DNA of 64,000 nt, from positions 124,001 to 188,000 of the forward strand of contig JANQPT010000014.1 in NCBI GenBank assembly GCA_028285345.1, in the 5' to 3' direction. A model generated the notes under the pieces. It had not been told where the DNA came from and did no database searches. It worked only from the letters and a program-made list of their open reading frames with translations. The position numbers and the translations under genes were made by a program. This document shows positions 1 through 8,987 of the stretch, one piece after another (position 1 is the first letter of the stretch; every line of letters starts with the position of its first letter). Origin of the DNA: Planctomycetales bacterium (GTDB lineage Bacteria > Planctomycetota > Planctomycetia > Planctomycetales > Planctomycetaceae).

Positions 1-2143
1 AAAGATAGGCTTTGCCTTTGACAACTTCCGGTTTCTTCTTCTTTTTTTTCTGCTCACGGGGCGAAGAGTTTTGGCGGGCGGAGACGAGTCGGATGACGGG
101 TTGCGAGGTGAGTGTGGCGCTCCCGTCGTCCTTCGCGCGCTGCTGGACATCGAATTTCGGCTGGTCAATAAATTCAGCTGCGGCGACGGCCAGATGAGCG
201 GTTCCCAACGGTGCCTGCTTGATTTGCGGCGCAAAGTTCTCGAGCGCCTCGCGTGCCTGTTCCCGATAACCCGGTTCACCGGTGAATGCCGCGAGGCGGA
301 TCAGATTGCGGATGGTGACGCTATTGCCGGAGGGACGCGCCGAATCGTAAATTTGCTTGCTTCGGGCCAGCAATTCTTCGTGGTCGTGCGCCGTGAAGAA
401 ACAGCCTCCGAATCGGGGATCCCAAAACAACTCCAACTGCAAATCGGTCAGCCGACGCGCCTCTTTGAGCCAAGCCTCGTCCCCTGTGGCCTGGTACAGC
501 GCCAACAGCCCGTGGGCCAGAAACGCGTAGTCGTCAGCGTACGCGCGAAACTTTGCCTTTCCATTGCGATAGCTATGCAGCAACCGGCCTTGCTGGTCCC
601 GCATTGTGTCGAGAACGAACCTGGCCGCTTTTTCAGCGGCTTGAATGTATTCCGGGTGCCCCAGCGCCGCGCCCCCCTTGGCAAAGGCGGCGATCATCAA
701 TCCGTTCCAGTCCGCCATTACTTTGTCGTCCGTGAGCGGAGCTTCGCGTTTGGCGCGAACTGCCAATAACGTTTCGCGGGCCAGCGCCAATTGGCGCGTG
801 ACGTCCTCCGGCGTCGACTTGAACTCGCGGGCCAACTCGTCGATTCCCACTGCCGCGCGCAGAACGTGCTCTCCCTCCAAGTCGGGTTTGCCGTCCAACC
901 CGTAAGCGCGGTTGAACAACTTTGCTTGCCGAGCGGAGAGCGAATTCGTCACTTCTTTGGGCGTCCAGAGATATGACTTTCCTTCAACCGCTTCCGTTTC
1001 CGCGTCGAGGGCCGAATAGAATCCGCCTTCCTTGCCGGTCATCTCCCTGGTGACAAACGCAAATATCTGTTCGGCAATTTCACGATACTCTTTCGAATCT
1101 GTCCTCTGGTAGGCGTCGATATAGATCTCGGCCAATTGCGCGTTGTCGTACAGCATCTTTTCAAAGTGCGGCACGTGCCAATACCGGTCTGTGCTGTAGC
1201 GGTGAAATCCCCCGCCGAGATGGTCCCAGATGCCGCCGGCTGCCATGTGATCCAACGTCGTCTTCAGCATCTCGGCCGCTTCGCTGTCGTTATGTTTTGC
1301 CGCCTGGTATTGCAGCAGCGCCAACTTGCTGGGCGTGGGGAATTTCGGCTGCTTGGCGTTTCCGGCATCAAATCCAAATCCGCCGTATTCGGGATCGAAT
1401 TCTTCAGCGACTGCTTTGCGGACGCCGTCGATTAACTGCTGATCCACCGCTACCGGATTCAGCGCCGGTTTGTCGCGCAACGCGCGCTGCAAAATCTCCG
1501 TCAATCCATCAGCTTGTTTTTGCGCTCTTTGTTGATCGTCGCGCCACGCTGTGGCGATTCGCTTTGCTAAATCGGGGAACGCGATCAGGCCCCCTTCCGG
1601 CGTCGGCGGAAAGTAGGTGCCGCCGAGGAGCGGCTTGGTGTCGGGCGTCAGAAACATCGACAACGGCCACCCGCCCGCTTGCGGGGCTCCGATTGCTTGG
1701 TGATAAACGCTCAGCGCCGTCATGTAGAGTTGATCGAGATCCGGCCGCTCCTCGCGATCGATCTTTACGTTCACGAAATGCTCGTTCATATAGGCGGCGA
1801 TTTCCGGATCGGAGAACACCTTGCGTTCCATCACGTGGCACCAATAACAACTGCTGTAACCGACCGACAGAAAGATTAGCTTGTTTTCTTTCTTTGCTTT
1901 GGCCAGCGCTTCAGGGCCCCACGGATACCAGTCGACCGGGTTATGGGCATGCAGCAACAGATAGGGGCTGCTCTCATTGGCCAACCGGTTCTGGTGTTGC
2001 TTTGTTTGACCCGCTTCCTCTGCATGAAGCCGCCCGGTGTCGCTCGATACTCCGGTCAACCCGCCGGGGCTAACGCCGCCCGGGAACGCGAGGCAGAGAA
2101 TGAGCAGTATTGTGAAGAGCCGGACGGGGATTGAAGATGGCAT
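1..2143 (-). CDS. DUF255 thioredoxin-domain protein (YyaL/SPATA20-like), 3' end cut by window
   Basis: Reads on the minus strand from an ATG at 2143 and stays open to base 1 without a stop, so at least 714 residues are present and the C-terminus lies outside the window. A hydrophobic signal peptide (about residues 7-25) precedes the family hallmark [20 protein letters not shown] and the thioredoxin-like pair in [11 protein letters not shown]. Further on, [10 protein letters not shown] and [12 protein letters not shown] match the alpha/alpha-toroid half of the family. Known members join a thioredoxin-fold domain to a six-hairpin glycosidase-like domain; the reaction is not established. The export signal suggests a periplasmic location. 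The visible C-terminal stretch is lysine-rich (run of Lys near base 45) and looks like an extension beyond the usual ~680 residues. Confidence 0.9.
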   Translation of the reverse strand, partial: MPSSIPVRLFTILLILCLAFPGGVSPGGLTGVSSDTGRLHAEEAGQTKQHQNRLANESSPYLLLHAHNPVDWYPWGPEALAKAKKENKLIFLSVGYSSCYWCHVMERKVFSDPEIAAYMNEHFVNVKIDREERPDLDQLYMTALSVYHQAIGAPQAGGWPLSMFLTPDTKPLLGGTYFPPTPEGGLIAFPDLAKRIATAWRDDQQRAQKQADGLTEILQRALRDKPALNPVAVDQQLIDGVRKAVAEEFDPEYGGFGFDAGNAKQPKFPTPSKLALLQYQAAKHNDSEAAEMLKTTLDHMAAGGIWDHLGGGFHRYSTDRYWHVPHFEKMLYDNAQLAEIYIDAYQRTDSKEYREIAEQIFAFVTREMTGKEGGFYSALDAETEAVEGKSYLWTPKEVTNSLSARQAKLFNRAYGLDGKPDLEGEHVLRAAVGIDELAREFKSTPEDVTRQLALARETLLAVRAKREAPLTDDKVMADWNGLMIAAFAKGGAALGHPEYIQAAEKAARFVLDTMRDQQGRLLHSYRNGKAKFRAYADDYAFLAHGLLALYQATGDEAWLKEARRLTDLQLELFWDPRFGGCFFTAHDHEELLARSKQIYDSARPSGNSVTIRNLIRLAAFTGEPGYREQAREALENFAPQIKQAPLGTAHLAVAAAEFIDQPKFDVQQRAKDDGSATLTSQPVIRLVSARQNSSPREQKKKKKKPEVVKGKAYL

Positions 2144-2392
2144 CCTATTTGTCCTCGATTCGATAAGACGGCTCCCGCTTCCTAGAGGCTGGGGATGCCG
2201 AATTGTAGTATTCGATCGTCTTTCAAAACGGGGGCGATGACGATCTTGATGTCGCCGGAAGACCGGCTGCGCTGTCGGGAATTATAGCAGGCAATCGCCG
2301 GCGCGTCCGTATCGATTCGTACCGAAACCGGACCGATTTTCGAACCGAAGCGGGGGCAATAGCGATGGTTGGAGCCGGGCAGGCGTGCGAAT

Positions 2393-3214
2393 TCAGACGG
2401 AATTCACTGCTTCGCGCGATTGTGTCGAGCGAATGTAGAATTCGCGGTAGAGCCAAGCAAAGAATGCGGCAAAGATGACCGCCGCCATCCCCACAACCAT
2501 TTGTAGACCGGCCGTGGAGTAGGGTCCGGGGACCATTTCGAACCAATCGAGCGCGACATACCATCGAAAGGCCGCCGCATACAGCAGCATCGGCGGCAGT
2601 GTCCAGAGCAGCATGTGGTACACGCAAAGCAACTCGGTGGAGTCGCGCGGCACGAAATATTGACGCCAAGTCAACCGTCCCCCGCCGGTGGACGCCTTCA
2701 GGAATTCTGCAAAAGTCCGTGGCCCATGATCCATGACCGCATCAAACCACGTGCGTCGATGCCTGAGAAAACCAGCCCAGAGGAGAATCATTGTGCAGCA
2801 CAAAATCGATTGCAGGCCGAGCCCGTACACGTAGATGAAATCGGGATTGTGATCGGACGACAGCAGCGAGCTGATGACCCGGTTGCCTTCCAACGCCAAA
2901 TCGGGCGATTGAAAAAGCGTTGCCCACAGGTCGAATGCGATTCCGCCGACGATGAATCCAAATCCCAACCAAAACGGCGCGCGGTTGATGCGGTCTTGCC
3001 CTTTGGCGACGAAGAGGATCGACAGCAACAACAATCCGAGTGCTGGAACGACGAGGAGATAGGCAGCCCAGACGTGCCACGACACGGGAATATCCGCGAA
3101 GAAAGTCACCGAAACGCAAGCGGTGGCGCAGATCAAGAAGATGATCGCCACCGCGACCCAGCGTGTTTCGCGAACGGTCGGCAAATCGTTGACAACGAAT
3201 TTGTCTCGGCTCAT
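2393..3214 (-). CDS. Multi-pass membrane protein of unknown function
   Basis: I do not recognise this gene. The frame opens further upstream (to 3349), but the ATG at 3214, giving MSRDKFVVNDL, is the likely start of a 273-residue protein because the upstream part is low-quality coding and overlaps the putative promoter. It has about six hydrophobic segments: WVAVAIIFLICATACVSV, AYLLVVPALGLLLLSILF, FWLGFGFIVGGIAFDLW, LQSILCCTMILLWAGF, LLWTLPPMLLYAAAF and VVGMAAVIFAAFFAWLY. A soluble loop of about 40 residues lies between segments four and five. It is divergent from the downstream recombinase gene and separated by about 250 bp from the DUF255 gene on the same strand. No catalytic motif is visible. 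Confidence 0.7.
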   Translation of the reverse strand: MSRDKFVVNDLPTVRETRWVAVAIIFLICATACVSVTFFADIPVSWHVWAAYLLVVPALGLLLLSILFVAKGQDRINRAPFWLGFGFIVGGIAFDLWATLFQSPDLALEGNRVISSLLSSDHNPDFIYVYGLGLQSILCCTMILLWAGFLRHRRTWFDAVMDHGPRTFAEFLKASTGGGRLTWRQYFVPRDSTELLCVYHMLLWTLPPMLLYAAAFRWYVALDWFEMVPGPYSTAGLQMVVGMAAVIFAAFFAWLYREFYIRSTQSREAVNSV

Positions 3215-3543
3215 CTGCTTGGCGCACCTCGTATGAGCTGAAGTTTCACACCCGCGTTTTGCGGCGGAGTTGTCGATTATACACACACTCTGAGGAGACG
3301 GAAAATAAAACTTTTGGCGATAATGAGGAATTCTCTTGGGAAGGGCCATTCACCGAGACCGGTGATCGAGACAGGTCGTATGTAACCCTCCTGCAAATAC
3401 TTACGGGTTTTTGTGGGGTGATTTACGTGTCACAGCCTAATTTCTTGAAATCTTCAACCGCTCAACAGCGGCGCGCCGATCCTAATACCAAGCAAATTGC
3501 CGTAAATGTCGTCCTCCGGCTGATTTCAGAAGCAGGTTCCACC
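3215..3543. other. Divergent intergenic region, 329 bp
   Basis: Lies between the divergently transcribed membrane protein and xer gene. It holds the minus-strand -10 element at 3276-3281. The xer reading frame is open back to 3259, but that part does not resemble a recombinase N-terminus. No repeat or RNA gene is seen. Confidence 0.5.
3276..3281 (-). promoter_or_regulatory. Possible -10 element (TATAAT) for the 2393-3214 gene
   Basis: On the minus strand TATAAT is perfect, with a weak TTTCCG -35 candidate 17 bases upstream (3299-3304). It lies about 60 bases ahead of the ATG at 3214. The weak -35 keeps confidence modest. Confidence 0.4.
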
Positions 3544-4497
3544 ATGCCGCCACGCAAGAAACCACGCAGCGCATCCGGCGGCGGAACGCGACTTGGAGGG
3601 GAAAATCCCTCCGCGCATCTCACATCATTTCTGCATTACTTGGAAGTGGAATGCGGCATGTCGCAGAACACGCTGCGGGCGTATCGTTCCGATCTCCAGC
3701 AGTTTTTCGCGTGGTACCAGACAACAAACACGTCCCGCCTGGCCGACATCGATCTCGATCTGCTCACAGGATATCTCCGGCACCTGAACGATCGACAATT
3801 GGCGCCGACGACGGTCGCACGGCAACTGGTGGCGCTCAAGATGTTCTTTCGGTATCTGATGCTGGAGAACATTCTGCTGCAGAACGTGGTCGAGCTGCTC
3901 AGTTCGCCGAAACTATGGCAATACCTTCCCAAAGTCCTCAGTCCGGACAACGTCGACCGGCTTCTCGCGGCGCCGACCTCTGAGGCGGACCGTTATCCAT
4001 TGCGCGACCGCGCGCTGTTGGCGTTGTTGTATGCCACCGGCTGCCGCGCTTCCGAAGTCGCCGACTTGACGCTCGCCGATGTGCATTTGCAGGAGAACTT
4101 CGCACGCTGCGTTGGCAAGGGAAACAAGGAGCGTATTGTCTCGCTGAACCCGGTGGCAGTTAGCGCTTTGGAAAACTATCTGGAACACGAACGGCCGCTG
4201 CTCGACCAGTCTCGCGAATCGGATTGGCTCTTTATCTCGCGCGGCGGAGGCGGGTTGTCGCGGATCACCGTCTGGCGACTTGTGAAGCGGTATGCGGCGC
4301 GCATCGGCTCCGCTGATAAAGTCAGCCCACACACGTTGCGGCACAGTTTTGCGACACATCTGCTGGCCGGCGGGGCGGACATTCGCGCCGTGCAGGAACT
4401 GTTGGGGCACTCCAGCATCTCGACGACGCAAATCTACACGCAAGTCGAGCACAGCCGGCTCAAGGCCGTCCATCGCCGCTGCCATCCCCGTGGTTGA
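3544..4497 (+). CDS. xerD: Tyrosine recombinase XerC/XerD
   Basis: Site-specific tyrosine recombinase of the kind that resolves chromosome dimers at dif with FtsK. From the ATG at 3544 it is 317 residues, close to the usual ~300. The SAM-like N-terminal core-binding domain starts around FLHYLEVECGMSQNTLRAYR. The catalytic set is complete: Arg168 in ATGCRASEV, Lys in GKGNKERIV, HTLRHSFATH (His and Arg), LLGHSS (His) and Tyr298 in STTQIYTQV. The motif GGADIRAVQELLGH leans towards XerD over XerC, but one gene alone does not settle which. No phage genes surround it, so a housekeeping role is favoured. An upstream in-frame start at 3259 would add 95 unrelated residues. Confidence 0.9.
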   Translation: MPPRKKPRSASGGGTRLGGENPSAHLTSFLHYLEVECGMSQNTLRAYRSDLQQFFAWYQTTNTSRLADIDLDLLTGYLRHLNDRQLAPTTVARQLVALKMFFRYLMLENILLQNVVELLSSPKLWQYLPKVLSPDNVDRLLAAPTSEADRYPLRDRALLALLYATGCRASEVADLTLADVHLQENFARCVGKGNKERIVSLNPVAVSALENYLEHERPLLDQSRESDWLFISRGGGGLSRITVWRLVKRYAARIGSADKVSPHTLRHSFATHLLAGGADIRAVQELLGHSSISTTQIYTQVEHSRLKAVHRRCHPRG

Positions 4498-4588
4498 ACG
4501 ACTTGACCACACATGGGACAATGTCAGCTAAAGTAATCGGCAGCCGTAGAGTGGCGATCCAGCCGATCAACAGTAACAGGCAGCGAAA

Positions 4589-5080
4589 GTGATCGATCCC
4601 ATGTCTGAGCGTTTATTGTTAGTCGATGGACACGTGGCCGAATCGCGGGAATTTACGTTCGAGGATTTCCAATCCATTCCCGAAGCGGCACAGGTCCGCG
4701 ACGTGAGCCGGTTTCATCCCACACGGAAGGGAGACGGCGTGACGCTCCAGTCGCTGCTGGATCGCGTGAAGCCGACAGAGTCGGCCACCTATTTGACGCT
4801 GCACGCCTCGCGCGACGACTTTGCCGCGAGCATTCCATTGGCGGAGGTCGTCGGAGAAGGAATCGTCGTCTATCAGCTCGACGGCAATCCATTGCCCGTG
4901 GAGAAGGGGGGGCCGGTGAGGTTTCTGATTCGTGATCCGGCCGCCTGCCACACGGCCGAGTTGGACGATTGTGCCAACGTCAAATTCGTCGACCGCATCG
5001 AGCTCACCGCCGGTCGCGGCCGCGACACGCGGCCCGAAGACGAGGAGCAGCACGAGCAGCTCCATGCCGACGAGCACTGA
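4589..5080 (+). CDS. Small molybdopterin-binding-fold protein (sulfite oxidase-type domain)
   Basis: A 163-residue protein resembling the oxidoreductase molybdopterin-binding domain, in reduced form: the phrases FEDFQSIP, VTLQSLLDRV, YLTLHASRDDFAASIPL, QLDGNPLPVEKGGPVRFLI and VKFVDRIEL follow the usual order of that fold. The cysteine that ligates molybdenum in sulfite oxidases is not present at an obvious place, so it may not bind the cofactor as an enzyme. The tail from about residue 145 is charged and His/Glu-rich. The start is a GTG at 4589; an ATG at 4601 (MSERLLL) is equally plausible. No signal peptide, so cytoplasmic. It converges on the DgkA-like gene only 10 bp away. Confidence 0.65.
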   Translation: MIDPMSERLLLVDGHVAESREFTFEDFQSIPEAAQVRDVSRFHPTRKGDGVTLQSLLDRVKPTESATYLTLHASRDDFAASIPLAEVVGEGIVVYQLDGNPLPVEKGGPVRFLIRDPAACHTAELDDCANVKFVDRIELTAGRGRDTRPEDEEQHEQLHADEH

Positions 5081-5090
5081 GCCGCCCGCG

Positions 5091-5507
5091 TCACAGCTGA
5101 GCCAGACGCTGCGCGAAGATCAAGGCCGCGGTGGTCAAACCGCCGATCACCGTCATCGTCACAGCCGCCGTCGAGATTCCCAGCGCTTTTGACTTGATCG
5201 GTCCGCCGTCCGGACTTGCGATCTCGCTGACAATCCCTCTGAGGGCCTGGTTGAACATTTCAGCCGCCAGGACCACCGTAATGCACAGGGCGATTCCCGC
5301 CCACTGCATCAAGCTCAGCCCGAGTACATAGCCGGTCGCCAGCACGATACTGCAGCCGAAGAAATGGACGAAAAACGCGCTGCCGCCGCGAATGCCACGG
5401 ACGGCGCCCCGCTCGGTAACGACCAAGTATTCTCGCCATGCCGGACGCTTATGCTGCCGCACAGCATGAGAGGAGTCGTTGCGAGTGATGGTCTCATTCA
5501 TATTCAT
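5091..5507 (-). CDS. DgkA-family membrane protein, apparently missing key catalytic residues
   Basis: A 138-residue protein with the three-helix layout of prokaryotic diacylglycerol/undecaprenol kinase: an amphipathic N-terminus, then FFGCSIVLATGYVLGL, WAGIALCITVVLAAEMFNQAL and LGISTAAVTMTVIGGLTTAA. Glu and Asn of the core motif survive in AEMFNQAL (E. coli Glu69 and Asn72). By my alignment from memory the metal-binding Glu76 is Arg (QALRGIV), Glu28 is Gly (RGGSAFF), Asp80 is Ser and Asp95 is Ala. The fold is therefore clear but kinase activity is doubtful. It is a single gene, convergent with the small molybdopterin-fold protein and about 45 bp downstream of the LptD-like gene on the same strand. 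Confidence 0.75.
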   Translation of the reverse strand: MNMNETITRNDSSHAVRQHKRPAWREYLVVTERGAVRGIRGGSAFFVHFFGCSIVLATGYVLGLSLMQWAGIALCITVVLAAEMFNQALRGIVSEIASPDGGPIKSKALGISTAAVTMTVIGGLTTAALIFAQRLAQL

Positions 5508-5551
5508 CAGTTTGGCCTCAGAGAGGATTCAATTTTGAATTGAAACTGCAA

Positions 5552-8500
5552 TTAGCGTGCGCCGCCGCTGCCGTCGAGCGAATCAAGTTGTAGGTTCCGC
5601 ACGCCCAACTTAATGAATCTTGGTTCGATCGAGACGCCGAATCGAGCGGTGTTCTTACTCGGGTTGTAGGCGGTTCCGAACCGCAGGTTAAAGTCCTTGC
5701 CGAGCCGAGTGACGGTCACCGACTGGCCGCGGTCTTGGTTTTCGCCGATGTCGTAGGCGGTGGCGACTGTCGTACGCCATTTTTCGCTCATTTGGTAATT
5801 GGTGCTCAGCGTGACGATCTGACTGTCCAGTCCGGCTGAATTCCGAATCTGCCGAATGCCCACAAACAGACTGCCCCGCTCGCTGCGCTGGGTCAGGATC
5901 CCGGCGTCCCACAGCCGCTGTCCCGTCTCGAACAAGTCCCATGCGGCGCCGGCGAATAGGCTGGTTCGTTCGCCGACATTCCATTGATAGTTCACGCCAA
6001 ACAGCCCGAAGTCTTCGCCAAAATTGTCGCGGTCGGGATTGGGAAAAAACGAAGTTTCAAAATCGAGCAGCATCCAGTCCTTGATCCGCGGCCTGTCGAT
6101 CGGGCCGACTTTTGTTTGCCAGCGGTTGCGCCAAGCCAACCGTGCAACGTGTTGTGTGTCGACCAATTCATGGTAGGGAGCGGCCACCGCCCGTCCCGCC
6201 CCGGTCCGCAACGCGTAAAATCGCGGGTCGACCGTGATCGGCGCCACGCCGCCGTATGTCGTGGTGATCAGGTGCCGCGTGAACTCTTCCTGGCTGTTGT
6301 CATTGAACGCGTTGTAGATCGGGACTTCCGTCAAGTCCGCACTGGAGTCGGCATAGTAGTAGTCCACCTCGAACAGCATTTTGTGGACGAGTCCGTTGAG
6401 GTTCAGGATCGTGTTCCTGACGTGCGGCATGTATTTGGTGAACATCAAACTTCCGCGAATCCCGGCGCTGCCGTACAGACGCGTCAACTCATCAGCGACG
6501 GCGTCCTGTTCCCAATAGGTCACTTCGCCCAGCGCGTAGGGCACAACGATCACCGGGCCCAAGTTAAAGGGCGCGTCGATTCGATGTTTGGTCGATGCGA
6601 TCGTTCCTTGCGAGTTGGTGTCCCAGGGCAAGGCGTTGAAGAACGGATCAATCGCCGGGCCGGGATCTTGGGCCGGACGCAAGCGGGCGTTTGCCAACCA
6701 CGAATGCTGCGTCCAAGTCAAGGCACCGTCAAATAGCGGCTCGGAGAACGTATACAAATCGGCCCGCGGCAGCCATTCGGTGACGGTGTAAAAGTCATTG
6801 AGCCGGCCGCGACCGATCAGTGACCAGGCCCAGTTGCTATTTTGTTGTTTGACGTAGCCGTACGTCTCGTTGTCCTTGCCCTGGTCGTACTCGTCCTCAA
6901 AGTATTGCTCCAAGAAGTTGTAATCGCTCAGATGACCGACTTCGCCCCAAGCAGTGATCTCAAACGGGAATTCGTGCCGATGCCTCATCAACAATCGGCC
7001 GCGATGCTCGGTTTCCAATTGCAGTGCCCGCCGGCCGCGTCCCAGATTGTCCAACCCGGTGTCATGGATGTAGAAGCTGTTCGACAGGCCTTTGTAGCCG
7101 CCGTCCAAATTGAACATTCCGTAGCCTTTGTACTCGACGTCCGTACCGATTGACGGACCGCGGTCGGAGAACCAGTTCAGTAACAGGTCCCAACGCACGT
7201 TGTCCGGCTCTTCCATACCCAGCAGCATGAACGCGTCCCAGGCTGTGTAAATCTGCGAACCGAACACGTCGTCGCCTTGATAAGTCAATCTGCGGAGCGG
7301 GATCTTGAAGTCCTCCGCGGGGAACTTCAGGTTCGGCCAGTAAAACACCGGAAGCTCGTCCAAGTAGACGGTGTTATTCAGCGACTCGACCCACAGCCGC
7401 GACTCCTGCAGCGGCGATCCCGTGACGGGATCGATTTCCACCTCGCCGGTGCCGAACCAGGAATCGACCGGCCGGGGATCCAAGAAGATATCCGAGGCCT
7501 GAATCCGATATCCCGGCTTGCCGAATTCGCTGGTGGTCACCCAGGCTCCCTGCGCGTGAAACGTCTGCTCCGAAAGTTGTCGGAGGACGTTGGCTCGGAC
7601 ACGCAGATCGTTGCGGAGCTTCGGCACTTGCGTTCTCAGCTCGACATCGAGCGAATACGCGCGGTTGGCCGCCGCGTCGTAATACGCCCGTTTGGCTTTG
7701 ATGACATTCAATCCTTGCAGAATGACGACGTTGCCCTCGAGATAAAACTTCAGCGGCGTGTCCGGCGATTGGTCCCGGGAGGGTGAGAAGCTGTCGTCCG
7801 GCAGCGGTTCCGTCCAGATGACGACACGGTCGGCGGACAGATCAATCGGACCTGCCGGGAGTCCGTCGGGGGTCCGAATTCCTTCGACGAGAATGTTAAC
7901 GCCCCCCGTGATGATCGTGATCTGTTCGGCGGGAACGGTGTCGTGGGAGGTTCGACTTTGAGCGCTGAACGGAACCAGACTCCGCGGAAAAACCTGAAAT
8001 CGACGGAGTCCGCCGGTGGGCGCGCCAAAGTTAAAAGTCTCCGGATCGGGGGTCGGCTGTAGTAACGGACCGTCCGCCGTTGTGTTGGGCTCTTCGGGGC
8101 CGGGGGCGCGAAACTGTGTCTGCCGAATGCGGGGCAGGGTGCGGCGGGTCCGGTGTTCCCAAGCCCGCCGGTACAGGGCATCGTCCATTGCCGGCTTATT
8201 GGCGGATCGACGCCGCACCTGAAACGCGACGCCGTCGGCTGTCGCCAAATCGAGAGAGACGGTCCGTTCCGTGAACGTGCGTCCCGGATGTTCAACCCGG
8301 ACGTCGCCGTCCAGGAATGCGTTGATGTGTTTGCCGCCGCCGGAGGCGTCGTTCGTGACCCACAAGACCATCTCGTTGGCCCGCATGACCGAGCCGCCTT
8401 GCGAAATCAGGCAGCGGCCGCGAAGGATCCACGTCTCGGTATCTCCCTCTTGCCAGGACTGCGAGTACTCGGCTTCGACCCGCACCGCATCGGACGGCTG

Positions 8501-8629
8501 CGCGTTCACCGTCGGCGCACTGTCTTCGGCAACTGCGTGCGCAAAGAAGTACACCGGCAGCGCCGTTATGGCGACGCAGAGCAGCAACTTCAAAGTGCGA
8601 GATCGAATCGTGATGCGGGAACTGCTCAC
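5552..8629 (-). CDS. LptD/OstA-like outer-membrane protein
   Basis: A 1025-residue exported protein. Basic residues and a hydrophobic run (LKLLLCVAITALPVYFFAHA) form the signal peptide. Residues about 45-340 carry OstA/LptA-like repeats (VEAEYSQSWQEGDTETWILRG, MRANEMVLWV, LEGNVVILQGLNVIKAKRAYYD), followed by a long region rich in alternating aromatic strands typical of the LptD barrel (DYKG, YWEQDAV, FGVNYQWNVGERT). The family inserts lipopolysaccharide into the outer leaflet with LptE. The start is a GTG without a good Shine-Dalgarno; no upstream start fits better. A consensus sigma-70 promoter lies about 210 bases upstream. Together with lpxK at 30 kb it supports a lipid A-bearing outer membrane. 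The Cys pairs used for LptD disulfides in E. coli are not evident. Confidence 0.85.
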   Translation of the reverse strand: MSSSRITIRSRTLKLLLCVAITALPVYFFAHAVAEDSAPTVNAQPSDAVRVEAEYSQSWQEGDTETWILRGRCLISQGGSVMRANEMVLWVTNDASGGGKHINAFLDGDVRVEHPGRTFTERTVSLDLATADGVAFQVRRRSANKPAMDDALYRRAWEHRTRRTLPRIRQTQFRAPGPEEPNTTADGPLLQPTPDPETFNFGAPTGGLRRFQVFPRSLVPFSAQSRTSHDTVPAEQITIITGGVNILVEGIRTPDGLPAGPIDLSADRVVIWTEPLPDDSFSPSRDQSPDTPLKFYLEGNVVILQGLNVIKAKRAYYDAAANRAYSLDVELRTQVPKLRNDLRVRANVLRQLSEQTFHAQGAWVTTSEFGKPGYRIQASDIFLDPRPVDSWFGTGEVEIDPVTGSPLQESRLWVESLNNTVYLDELPVFYWPNLKFPAEDFKIPLRRLTYQGDDVFGSQIYTAWDAFMLLGMEEPDNVRWDLLLNWFSDRGPSIGTDVEYKGYGMFNLDGGYKGLSNSFYIHDTGLDNLGRGRRALQLETEHRGRLLMRHRHEFPFEITAWGEVGHLSDYNFLEQYFEDEYDQGKDNETYGYVKQQNSNWAWSLIGRGRLNDFYTVTEWLPRADLYTFSEPLFDGALTWTQHSWLANARLRPAQDPGPAIDPFFNALPWDTNSQGTIASTKHRIDAPFNLGPVIVVPYALGEVTYWEQDAVADELTRLYGSAGIRGSLMFTKYMPHVRNTILNLNGLVHKMLFEVDYYYADSSADLTEVPIYNAFNDNSQEEFTRHLITTTYGGVAPITVDPRFYALRTGAGRAVAAPYHELVDTQHVARLAWRNRWQTKVGPIDRPRIKDWMLLDFETSFFPNPDRDNFGEDFGLFGVNYQWNVGERTSLFAGAAWDLFETGQRLWDAGILTQRSERGSLFVGIRQIRNSAGLDSQIVTLSTNYQMSEKWRTTVATAYDIGENQDRGQSVTVTRLGKDFNLRFGTAYNPSKNTARFGVSIEPRFIKLGVRNLQLDSLDGSGGAR

Positions 8630-8987
8630 AAATGGGTTTTCAGTTTGATAGCGAAAGACCGCGGCCGAAAAGACGCGCCGGTTTCCGCAGCCATTGCGAC
8701 GAGCCAGTAGGAAACCCGCGTCTGACGCGAGTTCCGTTCGACGAAGACGGCCCGGCTGTTAGTTGTTGATTTGCGAGAGATTGAGGGAAGGAAATGGGGG
8801 CGACGGCCGATGGGAATCGGGGCCGGGAAACGGGGCGGGATTATACGAGCGTCTCGACGAAAGTGTCAATAACGGCTGGGCCGCGCGACGCCTCTAAAAA
8901 GATGAACACAACATCTTGTCAGAAATTGATTTAAAGGCGACTGAATCGCACTCAATCACCCTTGCTGACGGTCGTTGTGAGACGGTC
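8630..8987. other. Intergenic region, 358 bp, with promoter and long leader
   Basis: Separates two minus-strand genes. It contains the consensus promoter at 8840-8869 and the roughly 200-base untranslated leader of the LptD-like gene. The leader shows no clear terminator or known riboswitch core. The remaining 110 bases towards the glycosyltransferase stop hold nothing I recognise. Confidence 0.6.
8840..8869 (-). promoter_or_regulatory. Consensus sigma-70 promoter for the LptD-like gene
   Basis: On the minus strand the -35 is TTGACA (8864-8869) and the -10 is TATAAT (8840-8845), both perfect, with an 18-base spacer. The predicted transcript start is near 8833, leaving a leader of about 200 bases before the GTG at 8629. 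Confidence 0.85.

Noticed and set aside
3544..4497. Recombinase as a phage or genomic-island integrase
   Set aside because: Length and motifs are those of XerC/D, and no tRNA, attachment repeat or phage gene is nearby.
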